Source: Lignipirellula cremea (GTDB lineage: Bacteria; Planctomycetota; Planctomycetia; Pirellulales; Pirellulaceae). Taken from it: DNA of 64,000 bases. Numbering within the stretch: the stretch's first letter is position 1; every line of letters starts with the position of its first letter. The DNA is taken from contig NZ_CP036433.1 of the NCBI RefSeq assembly GCF_007751035.1, forward strand, positions 2,709,001 through 2,773,000, read 5' to 3'. Below, one piece after another: positions 32,801-42,204 of the stretch. The position numbers and the translations under genes are program-made. The notes beneath the pieces were generated by a model. The model searched no databases. It worked only from the letters and a program-made list of their open reading frames with translations, and was not told the DNA's origin.

Positions 32801-34843
32801 ATGCCTCCATCTGCCTTGTTCTTTCGCTATCTCCCTTTTCTGGCCGTGCTGCTGACGGCGACCGGCGCCGACGCCTTGGAACCAGCGGCCATTGAAAAGC
32901 TTCTGCAGCAGGAGATCATCGGTCCCCAGTTGTCGATGGAAGAGGTCCAGGCGTTTACTGAAAGCCGCGTCCCGCCAATGCCCAAAGCGACCAGCGTGGA
33001 GCAATGGGAGGCGTTTGCCGATCAAGCCCGGGCCGATGCGCTCGCGAACATCGTTTATCGCGGCGACGCCCAGGCCTGGCGGGATGCGCCGGCCAAGGTC
33101 GAATGGCTGGAAACGATCGACGGCGGCGAAGGCTACCGCATTAAAAAGCTGCGTTATGAAGCACTGCCGGGCCTGTGGATTCCGGGCCTGCTGTATGAGC
33201 CGACCAACCTGAAGGGGAAGGTCCCCGCCGTGATGAACGTGAACGGCCATGACCGCACGCACGGCAAGGCGAACCGGTCCAAGCAGACCCGCTGCATCAA
33301 TCTGGCGAAACGCGGCATGCTGGCCCTCAATCTGGAATGGGTCGGCATGGGACAACTACGCGGTCCGGGCTTCAACCATTACTCGATGAACCAGCTGGAC
33401 CTGTGCGGGGCCAGCGGACTGGCGCCGCACTACCTGGCGATGAAGCGGGCGCTCGATCTGCTCCTGGAACATGAGCACGCCGATCCCCAGCGGGTCGCGG
33501 TCGCCGGTCTGTCGGGCGGCGGCTGGCAGACGATCACCATCAGCGCCCTCGATACCCGCGTGACGCTGTCGAATCCGGTCGCCGGGTATTCGGGCTTTCG
33601 CACCCGGGCCCGCTACCTGAAAGACCTGGGCGACTCGGAACAGACGCCAAACGACCTGGCCACCGTCGTCGATTACACCCACCTCACCGCGATGCGGGCG
33701 CCGCGGCCGACGCTGCTGACGTTCAACCAGACCGATCAATGCTGCTTCGCGGCGCCACATGCGTTGCCGCCGCTGCTGGAAGCGGCCGAGCCGGTGTTCC
33801 AGTTGTACGGCAAACCGGCCGCCCTGCGGTCGCACATCAACTACGACCCGGGCACGCATAACTTTGAGATCGACAACCGCCAGGCGTTCTATCGCATGCT
33901 GGGCGACTTCTTCTACACAGGCGACAAGGGGTACTCGGCCGAAGAAATTCCGTGCGAGCAGGAGCTGAAGTCCGACGAAGAACTGATGGTCGCCATGCCG
34001 GAGCAGAACGCCGACTTCCATTCGCTCGCCCTCGCTCTCGCGGAGAAACTTCCGCTGCAGCCTGCCTTGCCTGCCGATGCGGCCGCGGCCAAAAAATGGC
34101 GAGCTAAACGCAGCCAGACGCTGGCCCAGGTGGTGCACTACCAGAAGCTGGTTTGCATACCGATGGCGGGCGACTCGCAGCAGGTCGAAGGCGTCGCCGT
34201 GAAACACTGGCGGCTGAAAGTTGGCGACGCCTGGACTGTGCCCGCGGTCGAGTTTGCGCCGGCTAACGCAACGCGGACCACGATCGTCGTCAATGATAAC
34301 GGCCGCACCGCCGCGGCGGAAACGGTCGCGGCCCTGTTGAAAAAAGGCTCCCGCGTGCTGGCCGTCGATCCGTTCTTCTTTGGGGAGTCGAAGATCGCCT
34401 CGCACGATTTCCTGTTCGCCATGCTGGCGGCCGCCGTCGGAGAACGTCCGCTGGGAATCCAGGCCAGCCAGCTCGCGGCGATTGCCCGCTGGCAGCAGCA
34501 GTTGCACGGAGACCAGCCGCTGGACCTGCGGGCGGAAGGACCGCGAAGCAGCGTCTTCGCCCTGGTCGCCGCTGCGTTGGAAGCGGAAGGAATCGACTCG
34601 CTGACGGCGGTCGATGCGTATGGCAGTTTGAAAGAGGTGCTGGAGCAGGACAAGAACGTAAGCCAGGCGCCGGAGTTGTTCTGCTTTGGCCTGTTGAAAG
34701 AATTCGACCTGGTGCAGATCGCTGGCCTGACCGCTCCCCGCAAAGTGACGTTCGAGCAACCGAGCGACCGACTGAAACAGGAAACGGCCCCCCTGGCGAA
34801 GTTCTACCAGACGCTCGGCGCGCCGCACGTCCCGGCTCCGTAA
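32801..34843 (+). CDS. Exported alpha/beta-hydrolase (acetylxylan esterase-like)
   Basis: A 680-residue protein with a signal peptide (YLPFLAVLLTATGADA). The first hydrolase domain has PAVMNVNGHDRTHGK, the nucleophile elbow GLSGGGWQ and a late region PGTHNFEIDNRQAF that can supply the catalytic His. The C-terminal third (TTIVVNDNGRTAAAE, VDPFFFGESKI) looks like a second, degenerate hydrolase domain without a nucleophile elbow. This mirrors the tandem hydrolase at 25025-27343, but here the first domain is the intact one. The substrate is unknown; deacetylation of polysaccharides is the family-based guess. A strong hairpin follows the stop at 34872-34900. Confidence 0.78.
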   Translation: MPPSALFFRYLPFLAVLLTATGADALEPAAIEKLLQQEIIGPQLSMEEVQAFTESRVPPMPKATSVEQWEAFADQARADALANIVYRGDAQAWRDAPAKVEWLETIDGGEGYRIKKLRYEALPGLWIPGLLYEPTNLKGKVPAVMNVNGHDRTHGKANRSKQTRCINLAKRGMLALNLEWVGMGQLRGPGFNHYSMNQLDLCGASGLAPHYLAMKRALDLLLEHEHADPQRVAVAGLSGGGWQTITISALDTRVTLSNPVAGYSGFRTRARYLKDLGDSEQTPNDLATVVDYTHLTAMRAPRPTLLTFNQTDQCCFAAPHALPPLLEAAEPVFQLYGKPAALRSHINYDPGTHNFEIDNRQAFYRMLGDFFYTGDKGYSAEEIPCEQELKSDEELMVAMPEQNADFHSLALALAEKLPLQPALPADAAAAKKWRAKRSQTLAQVVHYQKLVCIPMAGDSQQVEGVAVKHWRLKVGDAWTVPAVEFAPANATRTTIVVNDNGRTAAAETVAALLKKGSRVLAVDPFFFGESKIASHDFLFAMLAAAVGERPLGIQASQLAAIARWQQQLHGDQPLDLRAEGPRSSVFALVAAALEAEGIDSLTAVDAYGSLKEVLEQDKNVSQAPELFCFGLLKEFDLVQIAGLTAPRKVTFEQPSDRLKQETAPLAKFYQTLGAPHVPAP

Positions 34844-34871
34844 CGACGGAACCCCGAGTCAACGGCCGGCA

Positions 34872-34900
34872 ACGCAGGCGGAACAAGCATCCGCCTGCGT
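34872..34900 (+). terminator. Hairpin after the hydrolase gene (putative terminator)
   Basis: ACGCAGGCGGA and TCCGCCTGCGT form a perfect 11-bp stem around a 7-base loop, 29 bases past the stop codon. It lacks an immediate T-run (a six-T run comes about 18 bases later), so termination might be indirect. Confidence 0.6.
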
Positions 34901-35021
34901 CCCCTCCACCGGCGAGATTTTTTCGGCTGGGCGGCGGGTTTTTTCTGTAAATCCTTGGGCCATTCCCTACAATATGGCTTCTCCTGTTCCCCCGCCGCAT
35001 TCCCTCCACCTGGCCTTCCTG

Positions 35022-38000
35022 ATGCGATACTTGAAACTTCTTTCGCTCAGCATTGCATGTTTCCTTCTAGCGGGGGCCGTGGCCCAGGCGGCCGCTCCCG
35101 CGGCAGAGGAAACGCCCCAGCAGGCAGCGTTCAATGCGATCCGCGGCCTGTATACGGATCAGCTGACCAGTCGCGATGGGGACGTCACCTTTTTGCGGTT
35201 CAGCAAGCCGATCGTGACGGATGAGCACCTGCAGCAGCTGCACGCCTTCCCGAAGTTGAATTACCTGGCGATTCTCTCTCCCCTGGTGACCGACGCCGGA
35301 TTGGAACCGCTGCGGGACCTGCCGGAACTCGATACGCTCCTGCTGTCGGAGTCCGGCATAACCGATGCAGGGCTGGAGCAGCTGGCGTCGCTCCAAAAAC
35401 TGGAACGTCTTTACCTGGCGAATACACAGATCACTGACGCCGGACTGAAAAAACTGGCGGCCCTGCCACAGCTCAAAACGCTGTCGCTGGAACATACGGC
35501 TATCACCGACGCGGGCCTGGCCGAGCTGAAAGCGCTGCCCCAGCTGGAAACGTTGCTGCTCAGCCATACGCAAATCACCGACGCCGGGCTATCGCATCTG
35601 GCCGCTCTGCCGCAGCTGAAACTACTGTTCCTGTCCGGCACGGCCGTCACCGGTGGTGACGGCGAATGGCTCCGACCGCTGGAGAAATTAGAGCACCTGG
35701 GCCTGACGAAAACGGCCATCAACGATGCGTCCCTGGCCCGCCTGGCAGCGCCCGTTACGCTCAAGGAGCTGCTGCTGTACGGCAACGACCTGTCCCCGGC
35801 AGCCGTCGCCCAGCTGCGGCAGCGGTTGCCCAAAACGGGCGTGCATACGGGCGAGCAGGCCGCGACACTGCAGTCGACTGCACCCTCGCCGGCCAACGAC
35901 TCCGACGCGCCGCCCGCTCCGGCGATATCTACCCTGCAGCCGCCGATTGAAACGCGGCTGGCCGGGAATGAGATTCCCGACTTCCAACGGCATGTGGTCC
36001 CGCTGCTGGGCCGGCTGGGCTGCAACGGCAGGGCCTGTCACGGCTCGTTCCAGGGGCAAGGCGGCTTTCGGCTGTCGATGTTCGGTTACGACTTTGACAT
36101 GGACCATGAGAACCTGTCGCTCCGCCTCGACCTGGATCATCCAGCCGACAGCCTGATCCTGCACAAGCCGACTTCCGCCGACGACCATGGCGGCGGCCTG
36201 CGACTGCCGCCGGGTGGATGGGAGCAGCAACTGCTGGCCCGCTGGATCGCAGGCGGAGCGCCCAACCGGCCCGCTACGGCCCCGCAGTTTGAACGGTTGG
36301 AAATCACCCCTGGCGAATTGCTGTTCCAGCAGCCGGGCGACACCGTTCAATTGCAGGCGATCGCCGTCTGGTCGGACGGCTCCCGTGAGAACGTGACCGC
36401 CTTGACCCGCTTCCAGACAAACGACGAAGCGGTCGCGGTCGTCTCGCCCGCAGGGCTGGTCCGCAGCGTCGGCCCGGGCGACACGCACATTATCTCCTTT
36501 TACGATAACGGCATTATCGGCACGCCCGCCTTGCTGCCTTTCTCGCAGCTGACCGGCGACAAGTTCCCGCAGGTTCCCACGCCGACGCGGATCGATGAGT
36601 TGGTCGTCGCCAAGCTGGCCAAGCTGGGCGTCCCGCCGTCGGACCTGTCGACGGATGAGGAGTTCCTGCGGCGCGTCAGCATCGACATGATCGGCACGCT
36701 GCCGACGCCGGCGGAGATCGCCGCGTTTGTCGCCGATACGTCCCCTGACAAACGGGCCCGGAAAATCGACGAGCTGCTGGAACGGCCCGAATACGTCACC
36801 TGGTGGACGACCCGTCTGTGCGATCTGACCGGTGCCAACGCCGGCTACCTGGGCGGCACTGAAATGGCCAGCGTGGTCGCCGCCCAGTGGCGGGAATGGC
36901 TGACCGGCCGCGTCCGCGACAACGACGGCTGGGACAAGATCGTCGCCGGCATTGTGCTGGCCAGCAGTCGCGGCGAACAGCCTTACCCGGAGTACATCGC
37001 CGAACAGAGCACGTTCACCGACAAGAAAGATCCGATCGACTATGCCGCATCGCAGCAGATGCCGCACTACTGGTATCGCAGCAACCAGGGGCAGCCGGCT
37101 GAAAAGGCGCTGGCCTTCGGCTACACGTTCCTGGGCGTCCGGCTGGAATGTGCACAGTGCCACAAGCATCCGTTCGATCAATGGTCGCAGAACGACTTTG
37201 AGCAGTTCACCGAAGTTTTCTCCCGCATCAAAAGCGGAGTCGCTCCGGAATCGGTCGGCTACCAGAACTATCTCAAAGAGATGCTGGGCGTACCCGACAA
37301 GCTGAACACGGCCGCGACCCGGCGGGGGACGTACCTCCGCATTGCCGCCGAGGGGCGCCCCATTCCCTGGAACGAAGTCTACATCGCCGCTCCTGGCCCC
37401 AAGCCGCAGCCGGGCAAGTTGCTGGGCGACGTGGAAGTCGATCTCAACCAGTACGCGGATCCTCGCCAGCCGTTGATGGAATGGCTGCTGAACGAGCCCA
37501 ATCATTACTTCGCCAAGGCCTTTGTGAACCGGATCTGGGCCAGTTATTTCAATGTCGGCGTGATCCACCCGGCCGACGACCTGAATCTGGCCAATCCGCC
37601 CAGCAACAAGCCGCTGCTGGACTGGCTGACGGCCGACTTTATCGAGCATGGCTACGACATGAAACGGCTGCATCGCACGATCGCGAACAGCCGCACCTAT
37701 CAGCTCAGCTGGCGTCATAACGCAACCAACCAGAACGACGAACGGAATTTCAGCCGGGCCGTGATTCGTCGCTTGCCGGCCGAGGTCGCCGTCGACGCCC
37801 TGCAGCAGGCGACCGCCGCCGACCTGTCGCCGGAGAAACTCCTGGCCGGCATGGCGAAGCGGACCATTGGCCTGGATCCGCGATCCTACCAGGCGCGCAC
37901 GCTGGACTACTCGCTGCAGATCTTTGGTAAGCCGCTACGAACCACCAACTGCGACTGCGAACGGCAGGGCGATCCCACGCTGCTGCAGTCGCTTTATGTG

Positions 38001-38324
38001 CGGAACGATTCGGACCTCGTCAAACTGTTCGACCGGCCCGACGGCTGGCTGGCCGAACAGTCCCGCCAGTTCCCGGCGGCGGGCGCCAAGGCAGCGAAGA
38101 GCGACGGGGATCAGTCCAAGCAGGACGACGCCCAGGTCGTGAGCGACGAAGTCCTGGAAGACGCCATCGCCCAGGCGTACCTGCGCACGGTCTCCCGCCA
38201 GCCGACCTCGCAGGAACTGACCGACTGTCGAGAGTTCCTGCGCGCCTCGACCAGTCCGGCCGAAGGCCTACGCGATGTGCTCTGGGCATTGCTGAACACG
38301 CAGGAATTCATCACGAATCATTAG
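35022..38324 (+). CDS. Leucine-rich-repeat, Ig-like, DUF1549/DUF1553 exported protein
   Basis: This 1100-residue protein has a signal peptide (LKLLSLSIACFLLAGAVAQA). Residues about 55-285 are AMN1-type leucine-rich repeats of 24 residues (LPQLKTLSLEHTAITDAGL and relatives, seven or so). A planctomycete cytochrome-like segment (LGCNGRACHGSFQGQGGF, about 332-350) follows, then a Big2/Ig-like domain (about 427-500), DUF1549 (from about 520: TRIDELVVAKLAKLGV, RRVSIDMIGTLPTPAEI) with a CAQCHKHP heme-type motif near 709, and DUF1553 (about 820-1070: NRIWASYFNVGVIHP, RTIANSRTYQLSW). The first segment is C-x4-CH, not CxxCH, so only the later motif looks heme-competent. It is followed at 48 bases by a DUF1501 gene, the standard partner in planctomycetes. 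Confidence 0.85.
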   Translation: MRYLKLLSLSIACFLLAGAVAQAAAPAAEETPQQAAFNAIRGLYTDQLTSRDGDVTFLRFSKPIVTDEHLQQLHAFPKLNYLAILSPLVTDAGLEPLRDLPELDTLLLSESGITDAGLEQLASLQKLERLYLANTQITDAGLKKLAALPQLKTLSLEHTAITDAGLAELKALPQLETLLLSHTQITDAGLSHLAALPQLKLLFLSGTAVTGGDGEWLRPLEKLEHLGLTKTAINDASLARLAAPVTLKELLLYGNDLSPAAVAQLRQRLPKTGVHTGEQAATLQSTAPSPANDSDAPPAPAISTLQPPIETRLAGNEIPDFQRHVVPLLGRLGCNGRACHGSFQGQGGFRLSMFGYDFDMDHENLSLRLDLDHPADSLILHKPTSADDHGGGLRLPPGGWEQQLLARWIAGGAPNRPATAPQFERLEITPGELLFQQPGDTVQLQAIAVWSDGSRENVTALTRFQTNDEAVAVVSPAGLVRSVGPGDTHIISFYDNGIIGTPALLPFSQLTGDKFPQVPTPTRIDELVVAKLAKLGVPPSDLSTDEEFLRRVSIDMIGTLPTPAEIAAFVADTSPDKRARKIDELLERPEYVTWWTTRLCDLTGANAGYLGGTEMASVVAAQWREWLTGRVRDNDGWDKIVAGIVLASSRGEQPYPEYIAEQSTFTDKKDPIDYAASQQMPHYWYRSNQGQPAEKALAFGYTFLGVRLECAQCHKHPFDQWSQNDFEQFTEVFSRIKSGVAPESVGYQNYLKEMLGVPDKLNTAATRRGTYLRIAAEGRPIPWNEVYIAAPGPKPQPGKLLGDVEVDLNQYADPRQPLMEWLLNEPNHYFAKAFVNRIWASYFNVGVIHPADDLNLANPPSNKPLLDWLTADFIEHGYDMKRLHRTIANSRTYQLSWRHNATNQNDERNFSRAVIRRLPAEVAVDALQQATAADLSPEKLLAGMAKRTIGLDPRSYQARTLDYSLQIFGKPLRTTNCDCERQGDPTLLQSLYVRNDSDLVKLFDRPDGWLAEQSRQFPAAGAKAAKSDGDQSKQDDAQVVSDEVLEDAIAQAYLRTVSRQPTSQELTDCREFLRASTSPAEGLRDVLWALLNTQEFITNH

Positions 38325-38372
38325 CCCTACAAGTCACCCGGTTCTAACGGGATTTTTAAAGGGAACACGACC

Positions 38373-39680
38373 ATGCGAGCGAAATTTTGCGACGGTCTCA
38401 CGCGACGCGACTTCATGCGCATTGGCGCCATCGGCACGGCCGGGGGGCTCTCGCTCGGCTTGTCGCCCTGGTCGACCGCGGCGGCTTCCGAGGGAGCTGA
38501 AGGTCCGCCGCCGATCGCGGACTCCGTACTGTTTTTGAACCTGGGAGGCGGGCCGTCGCACCTGGATACGCTTGATATGAAGCCGGAGGCCCCGGCCGAA
38601 ACCCGCGGCGAATTCCAGCCGATCCAGTCCCGCATCCCCGGGCTGACCATGTGCGAGCATCTGCCCCAGCTGGCCCAGGCGATTGACCGGATGACGCTGA
38701 TTCGCGGCATCAGTCATACGTCGGGCGCCCATCCGCAGGGACAGTCGTACATCTCGACCGGGAACCGTCCCACGCCGGCCGTCATTTATCCTTCGCTGGG
38801 ATCGGTCGCCGGCAAGCAGCGGCCGACGCCCGACGACATCCCGCCGTATGTGGCCATTCCCGCCACCGAGTGGAATTCCGGCTATCTGGGCGACGCCTAC
38901 GCCCCCTTCAAAACAAACGACACGCCCAAACCGGGCCAGCCGTTCGAAGTTCGCGGCCTGTCGCTGGCCGGCGGTCTTACGCTGGAGAAGGTCAACCGCC
39001 GCCAGGCTCTGTTGGCGAAGATCGACCGCACCTTCCGCCAGGCCGAAGCGAACAGCCAGCTGCTCGACGCGCTGGACAAGTTTGGCGACCAGGCCCACAG
39101 CATGCTGACCTCGCCCCGCTCCCGGGAAGCGTTCGATGTGAGCCAGGAATCGGCGACAATTCGCGAGCGGTTCACCGGCGACGAATTCAACCAGGGGGTG
39201 CTGCTGGGTTGTCGTCTGATCAAATACGGCGTGCGGTTTGTCACCGTCACTTACCAGGGCTGGGATACGCACCTGGAAAACTTCAAAGGGCATGCCCGGC
39301 TGTTGCCGCCGCTGGATAATGCTTTGCCGGCGGCGCTCGACATGCTGTCCGCCGAGGGGCTGCTGGACCGGACGCTGGTGGTGGCGATGGGCGAGTTCGG
39401 CCGTACCCCCAAGATCAACGTTAATGTAGGACGCGATCATTACCCGCGGGCCAGCTGGGCCCTGATGGCGGGCGGCGGCGTGGCGCCAGGGCAGTTGATC
39501 GGCGGCACCGATCCGCACGGCCTGGGTCCCGATGATGCGACCCAGATCAAACCCGACGACCTGGTCGCGTCGATTTATCACGCCCTGGGCATCCATCGTA
39601 ACACCGAGTTCTATACCCGCACCGGCCGACCCATTATGCTGGTTCCCCAGGGTCGCGTGATGACCGAACTGTTCGGTTAA
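38373..39680 (+). CDS. DUF1501 Tat-exported protein
   Basis: A 435-residue DUF1501 (sulfatase-fold-like) protein. The leader TRRDFMRIGAIGTAGGL is a good twin-arginine signal. Family landmarks follow: LNLGGGPSHLDTLDMKP, SRIPGLTMCEHLPQLA, LIRGISHTSGAHPQGQ, VTYQGWDTH and VVAMGEFGRTPKINVNVGRDHYP. The protein is nearly always paired with a DUF1549/1553 protein, as here (48-base gap, same strand, likely one operon). Function is not established; an envelope role is likely from the Tat signal. An intrinsic terminator follows at 39690-39728. Confidence 0.9.
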   Translation: MRAKFCDGLTRRDFMRIGAIGTAGGLSLGLSPWSTAAASEGAEGPPPIADSVLFLNLGGGPSHLDTLDMKPEAPAETRGEFQPIQSRIPGLTMCEHLPQLAQAIDRMTLIRGISHTSGAHPQGQSYISTGNRPTPAVIYPSLGSVAGKQRPTPDDIPPYVAIPATEWNSGYLGDAYAPFKTNDTPKPGQPFEVRGLSLAGGLTLEKVNRRQALLAKIDRTFRQAEANSQLLDALDKFGDQAHSMLTSPRSREAFDVSQESATIRERFTGDEFNQGVLLGCRLIKYGVRFVTVTYQGWDTHLENFKGHARLLPPLDNALPAALDMLSAEGLLDRTLVVAMGEFGRTPKINVNVGRDHYPRASWALMAGGGVAPGQLIGGTDPHGLGPDDATQIKPDDLVASIYHALGIHRNTEFYTRTGRPIMLVPQGRVMTELFG

Positions 39681-39689
39681 CGGCGACCG

Positions 39690-39728
39690 CGGCGACGCTT
39701 TTCCCCTGGGAAAGTCCGCCGTTTTTTT
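39690..39728 (+). terminator. Rho-independent terminator of the DUF1549/DUF1501 operon
   Basis: An imperfect stem (CGGCGACGCTTTTCCC with GGGAAAGTCCGCCG) is followed directly by seven T residues, 9 bases past the DUF1501 stop codon and before the next gene. Confidence 0.75.
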
Positions 39729-39755
39729 CGCCAAAAGAACCTCGGTTAGAAACCT

Positions 39756-40460
39756 ATGCGGATTGAAATCCTGGCAGACAAAGAAGCGATCGCCGTCCGG
39801 GCGGCGGAACAGATCGCCGAGCAGGCGCGCCAAGCGGTGGCTGCTCGCGGGCAATTCCTGCTGGCGGTGAGCGGAGGCAGCACGCCCTGGGCGATGCTTC
39901 GCTGCCTGGCGACGGCGGACGTGCCGTGGGAGCAGACGCACCTGTTCCAGGTTGACGAGCGGGTCGCCCCGGCTGGACATGCCGACCGGAACCTGACCCA
40001 TCTGCAGGAAAGCCTGGCGGAGGCCCCGTTGCCGGCGGAGCAGATCCATGCCATGCCGGTCGAAGAGGCCGACCTGGAGTTGGCAGCCGCACGTTACGCG
40101 GCCACGCTGCGGGAATTGGCCGGCGTTCCGGCGGTGCTGGATCTGGTGCATCTGGGGCTGGGCGACGATGGCCATACGGCGTCGCTGATCCCGGGCGATC
40201 CAGTTCTCGACGTGGAACAGACCGACGTCTCTAGCACGGGCGTGTACCAGGGGCGGCGGAGGTTGTCGCTGACCTTTCCCGCCATCAACCGGGCACGCGC
40301 AATCTTGTGGCTGCTGGCCGGGGCCGGCAAGGCTCCCATGCTTCGCCGGTTATGCGAAGCCGATCCGAGCATCCCCGCCGGCCGCATTGAGCAGCAGCAC
40401 GCCCTGCTGCTGGCCGACCAGACCGCCGCCGCGGAGATCGACCCTTCGGGTTTTCAGTAG
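39756..40460 (+). CDS. pgl: 6-phosphogluconolactonase
   Basis: A 234-residue SugarP-isomerase-fold protein with FLLAVSGGSTPWAML, HLFQVDERVAP, the DRNLTHLQESL segment, VHLGLGDDGHTASLIPG and the C-terminal SLTFPAINRARAILWLLAGAGKAPM. These are the usual landmarks of the DevB/Pgl family, which hydrolyses 6-phosphogluconolactone in the oxidative pentose phosphate pathway. Neither glucose-6-phosphate dehydrogenase nor 6-phosphogluconate dehydrogenase is adjacent. A 14-bp palindrome CCTGACCGGTCAGG lies 10 bases past the stop (40471-40484), between this gene and the convergent operon end. Confidence 0.92.
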   Translation: MRIEILADKEAIAVRAAEQIAEQARQAVAARGQFLLAVSGGSTPWAMLRCLATADVPWEQTHLFQVDERVAPAGHADRNLTHLQESLAEAPLPAEQIHAMPVEEADLELAAARYAATLRELAGVPAVLDLVHLGLGDDGHTASLIPGDPVLDVEQTDVSSTGVYQGRRRLSLTFPAINRARAILWLLAGAGKAPMLRRLCEADPSIPAGRIEQQHALLLADQTAAAEIDPSGFQ

Positions 40461-40507
40461 CACGGGAACACCTGACCGGTCAGGATTACTTGATCGCAGC
40501 GCACGCC

Positions 40508-40867
40508 TTACGCTGAGGCGAAGTGCTGAAAGATCTCGTCCATCGAGGCGTTGAACTGGCCGCGCGTGAAGACTTGCGTGCAGCCGGCCTGCTGGGCCGC
40601 TGCCAGTGCTTCGGGGTAGACGTGGGCCCCATAAGCCAGCAGGACGTCTGGCGGGGTCGCCAGGGCTTTCAGCTGGCCGATGTATTCGCTTACCTGCAGC
40701 TTCGGGACGGCGAGATCGATGACGACCATCGGCCGTGGTTCTTCGCCCAGCTTCTCCAGCAGTTTGGCCGTGGAGCCGACGACCTGCAGCGGCAGACCCG
40801 CCTGTTCCGCGGCCGCCTTGACGGAACTGGTAAACATCAGATCGGCGGATAAAAGGTATCCGTTCAT
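40508..40867 (-). CDS. Receiver-like (degenerate response-regulator fold) protein
   Basis: This 119-residue protein is compatible with a CheY-like fold: a first strand and helix (GYLLSADLMFTSSVKAAAEQ), a second helix region (STAKLLEKLG), a central PMVVIDLAVPKL with an Asp in the phosphoacceptor-like place, and then DVLLAYGAHVYPEAL and AAAQQAGCTQVFTRGQF. The paired acidic residues of true receivers near the first strand are poor and the conserved Lys is missing, so it may be a pseudo-receiver. It is the last gene of the isoprenoid-type operon, 92 bases after the flavoprotein. The ribosome site is weak. The assignment rests on pattern alone. Confidence 0.55.
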   Translation of the reverse strand: MNGYLLSADLMFTSSVKAAAEQAGLPLQVVGSTAKLLEKLGEEPRPMVVIDLAVPKLQVSEYIGQLKALATPPDVLLAYGAHVYPEALAAAQQAGCTQVFTRGQFNASMDEIFQHFASA

Positions 40868-40959
40868 GGCGGTTCTCAAGCGAATCGGAGAAGAAAGGCG
40901 ACCTGCCTGAAAAAACGGGGAAGCGCCGCCGGCAGACTGTGGCAGCCAGACCTGCTGCA

Positions 40960-42204
40960 TCAGGCCATGCGGGAGGCGTCCTGCCGGGCTTGTTCGATGG
41001 CGGGCGTCATGTCGTCGAAGATCCGGCCGGCGCCGTCGTAAAAGATCCGGCCGATGAGCAGGTCGGTCAGGTTGCCAACGTGCTGCATGTTGGTTTTAAG
41101 GAAACCGCCAAAGCTGAATTCGTTGGCGTAATACGCTTCGACCAGTTTGCGGATCCAGATCGTGCCGCCGTCGAAGCCTTCGGTCCATTTGCCCAGCTGG
41201 GCGCCGGACAGGTCCTGCCGGGCAAAGCCTTCTACAATGGCGTCCGCCGCCAGTTCGCCCGATTTGAGCGCGAAGTACACGCCTGACGAATAGATCGGAT
41301 CAATAAAGCCGTACGCGTCGCCGATCAGCACCCAGCCGTCGCCGGAGCGTTGCCGCGTGGTGTAGGAAAACTCCTTGGCGACCCGGTGCTTGTCGCACTG
41401 CACGGCGTCTTTGAGGCGTTCCTGCAGGCCGGGGCAGATGGCCAGTTCTTCGGCGTAGATTTCCTCCGGCGAGCCGCGTCCATTGAGCAGGTAGTCGCGG
41501 TCGGCCACCACGCCGATGCTGGTGATGTTGTTCGACAGCGGAATGAACCAGAACCAGGAGTCCTTGTCCCGCGTGTGCATAATGATGGTGGCGCCGCCGT
41601 TTTCGCCCGGATCGCGGATGGCGTTTTCGTAGTACGTCCAGATGGCGATTTTTTTCAGGCTGGGATCTTCGACTTTGAGGCCCAGCTTGTTGGCGATGAG
41701 CGACTGCTGGCCGGTTCCGTCGACGACGACCTTGGCGCCCACTTCATGGATCTGCTGATCGGCCGTTTCCAGGCGAACGCCGACCGCCTTGTCGCCGTCA
41801 AAGAGCACATCGCGGACGCGGGTCTGGTCGAGGGCTTCGGCGCCTTTTTCGGCGGCGTTCTCGAACAGCATCTGATCAAAGCGGGCCCGCTCGACCTGCC
41901 AGGTTTCCACACACTCGCGGGGATCGTGCTGTTTGAAAAAGAACGGCTGCGACTCTTTGCCGGTGGAGGTGACAAACTGCACGCTGACTTTTTTGACGAA
42001 GTCGCTCTGTTTCATTTTGTCGAGGACGCCCAGCCGTTCAAAGACCCAGTAGGCCTCGGGCATGAGCGACTCGCCCACATGGAAGCGGGGCAATTTCTCC
42101 CGTTCCAGAAGCAGCGTGGAAAGGCCCGCTTCGGCCGTCAGGGCGGCGGCGGAAGAGCCGGCCGGCCCTCCTCCCAGAACGATGCAGTCGTATTCGCTTT
42201 TCAT
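40960..42204 (-). CDS. FAD-dependent oxidoreductase, geranylgeranyl-reductase-like
   Basis: A 414-residue PHBH-fold flavoprotein: dinucleotide loop CIVLGGGPAGSSAAALTAE, the segment FHVGESLMPEAYWVFERLG, DG-type loop VVVDGTGQQSLIA, and the FAD-pyrophosphate motif GWVLIGDAYGFIDPIYSSGV. These occur in geranylgeranyl reductases and in tryptophan-halogenase-like enzymes; the WxWxIP halogenase motif is only loosely present (SWFWFIPLS), so reductase or hydroxylase remain the better guesses. Its ATG overlaps the stop of the upstream chorismate-lyase-like gene by 4 bases (ATGA), with AAAGGATG inside that gene, so translational coupling is likely. The neighbours point to an isoprenoid substrate. Confidence 0.8.
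   Translation of the reverse strand: MKSEYDCIVLGGGPAGSSAAALTAEAGLSTLLLEREKLPRFHVGESLMPEAYWVFERLGVLDKMKQSDFVKKVSVQFVTSTGKESQPFFFKQHDPRECVETWQVERARFDQMLFENAAEKGAEALDQTRVRDVLFDGDKAVGVRLETADQQIHEVGAKVVVDGTGQQSLIANKLGLKVEDPSLKKIAIWTYYENAIRDPGENGGATIIMHTRDKDSWFWFIPLSNNITSIGVVADRDYLLNGRGSPEEIYAEELAICPGLQERLKDAVQCDKHRVAKEFSYTTRQRSGDGWVLIGDAYGFIDPIYSSGVYFALKSGELAADAIVEGFARQDLSGAQLGKWTEGFDGGTIWIRKLVEAYYANEFSFGGFLKTNMQHVGNLTDLLIGRIFYDGAGRIFDDMTPAIEQARQDASRMA

Noticed and set aside
35688-37718. Long open frame (676 codons) on the - strand opposite the LRR/DUF1549 gene
   Set aside because: It is composition-driven; the + strand carries all family motifs.
40471-40484. Palindrome CCTGACCGGTCAGG as an operator
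   Set aside because: It lies between two convergent gene ends, where an operator is unlikely, and 14-bp palindromes occur by chance in high-GC DNA; a terminator role is possible but there is no T-run.
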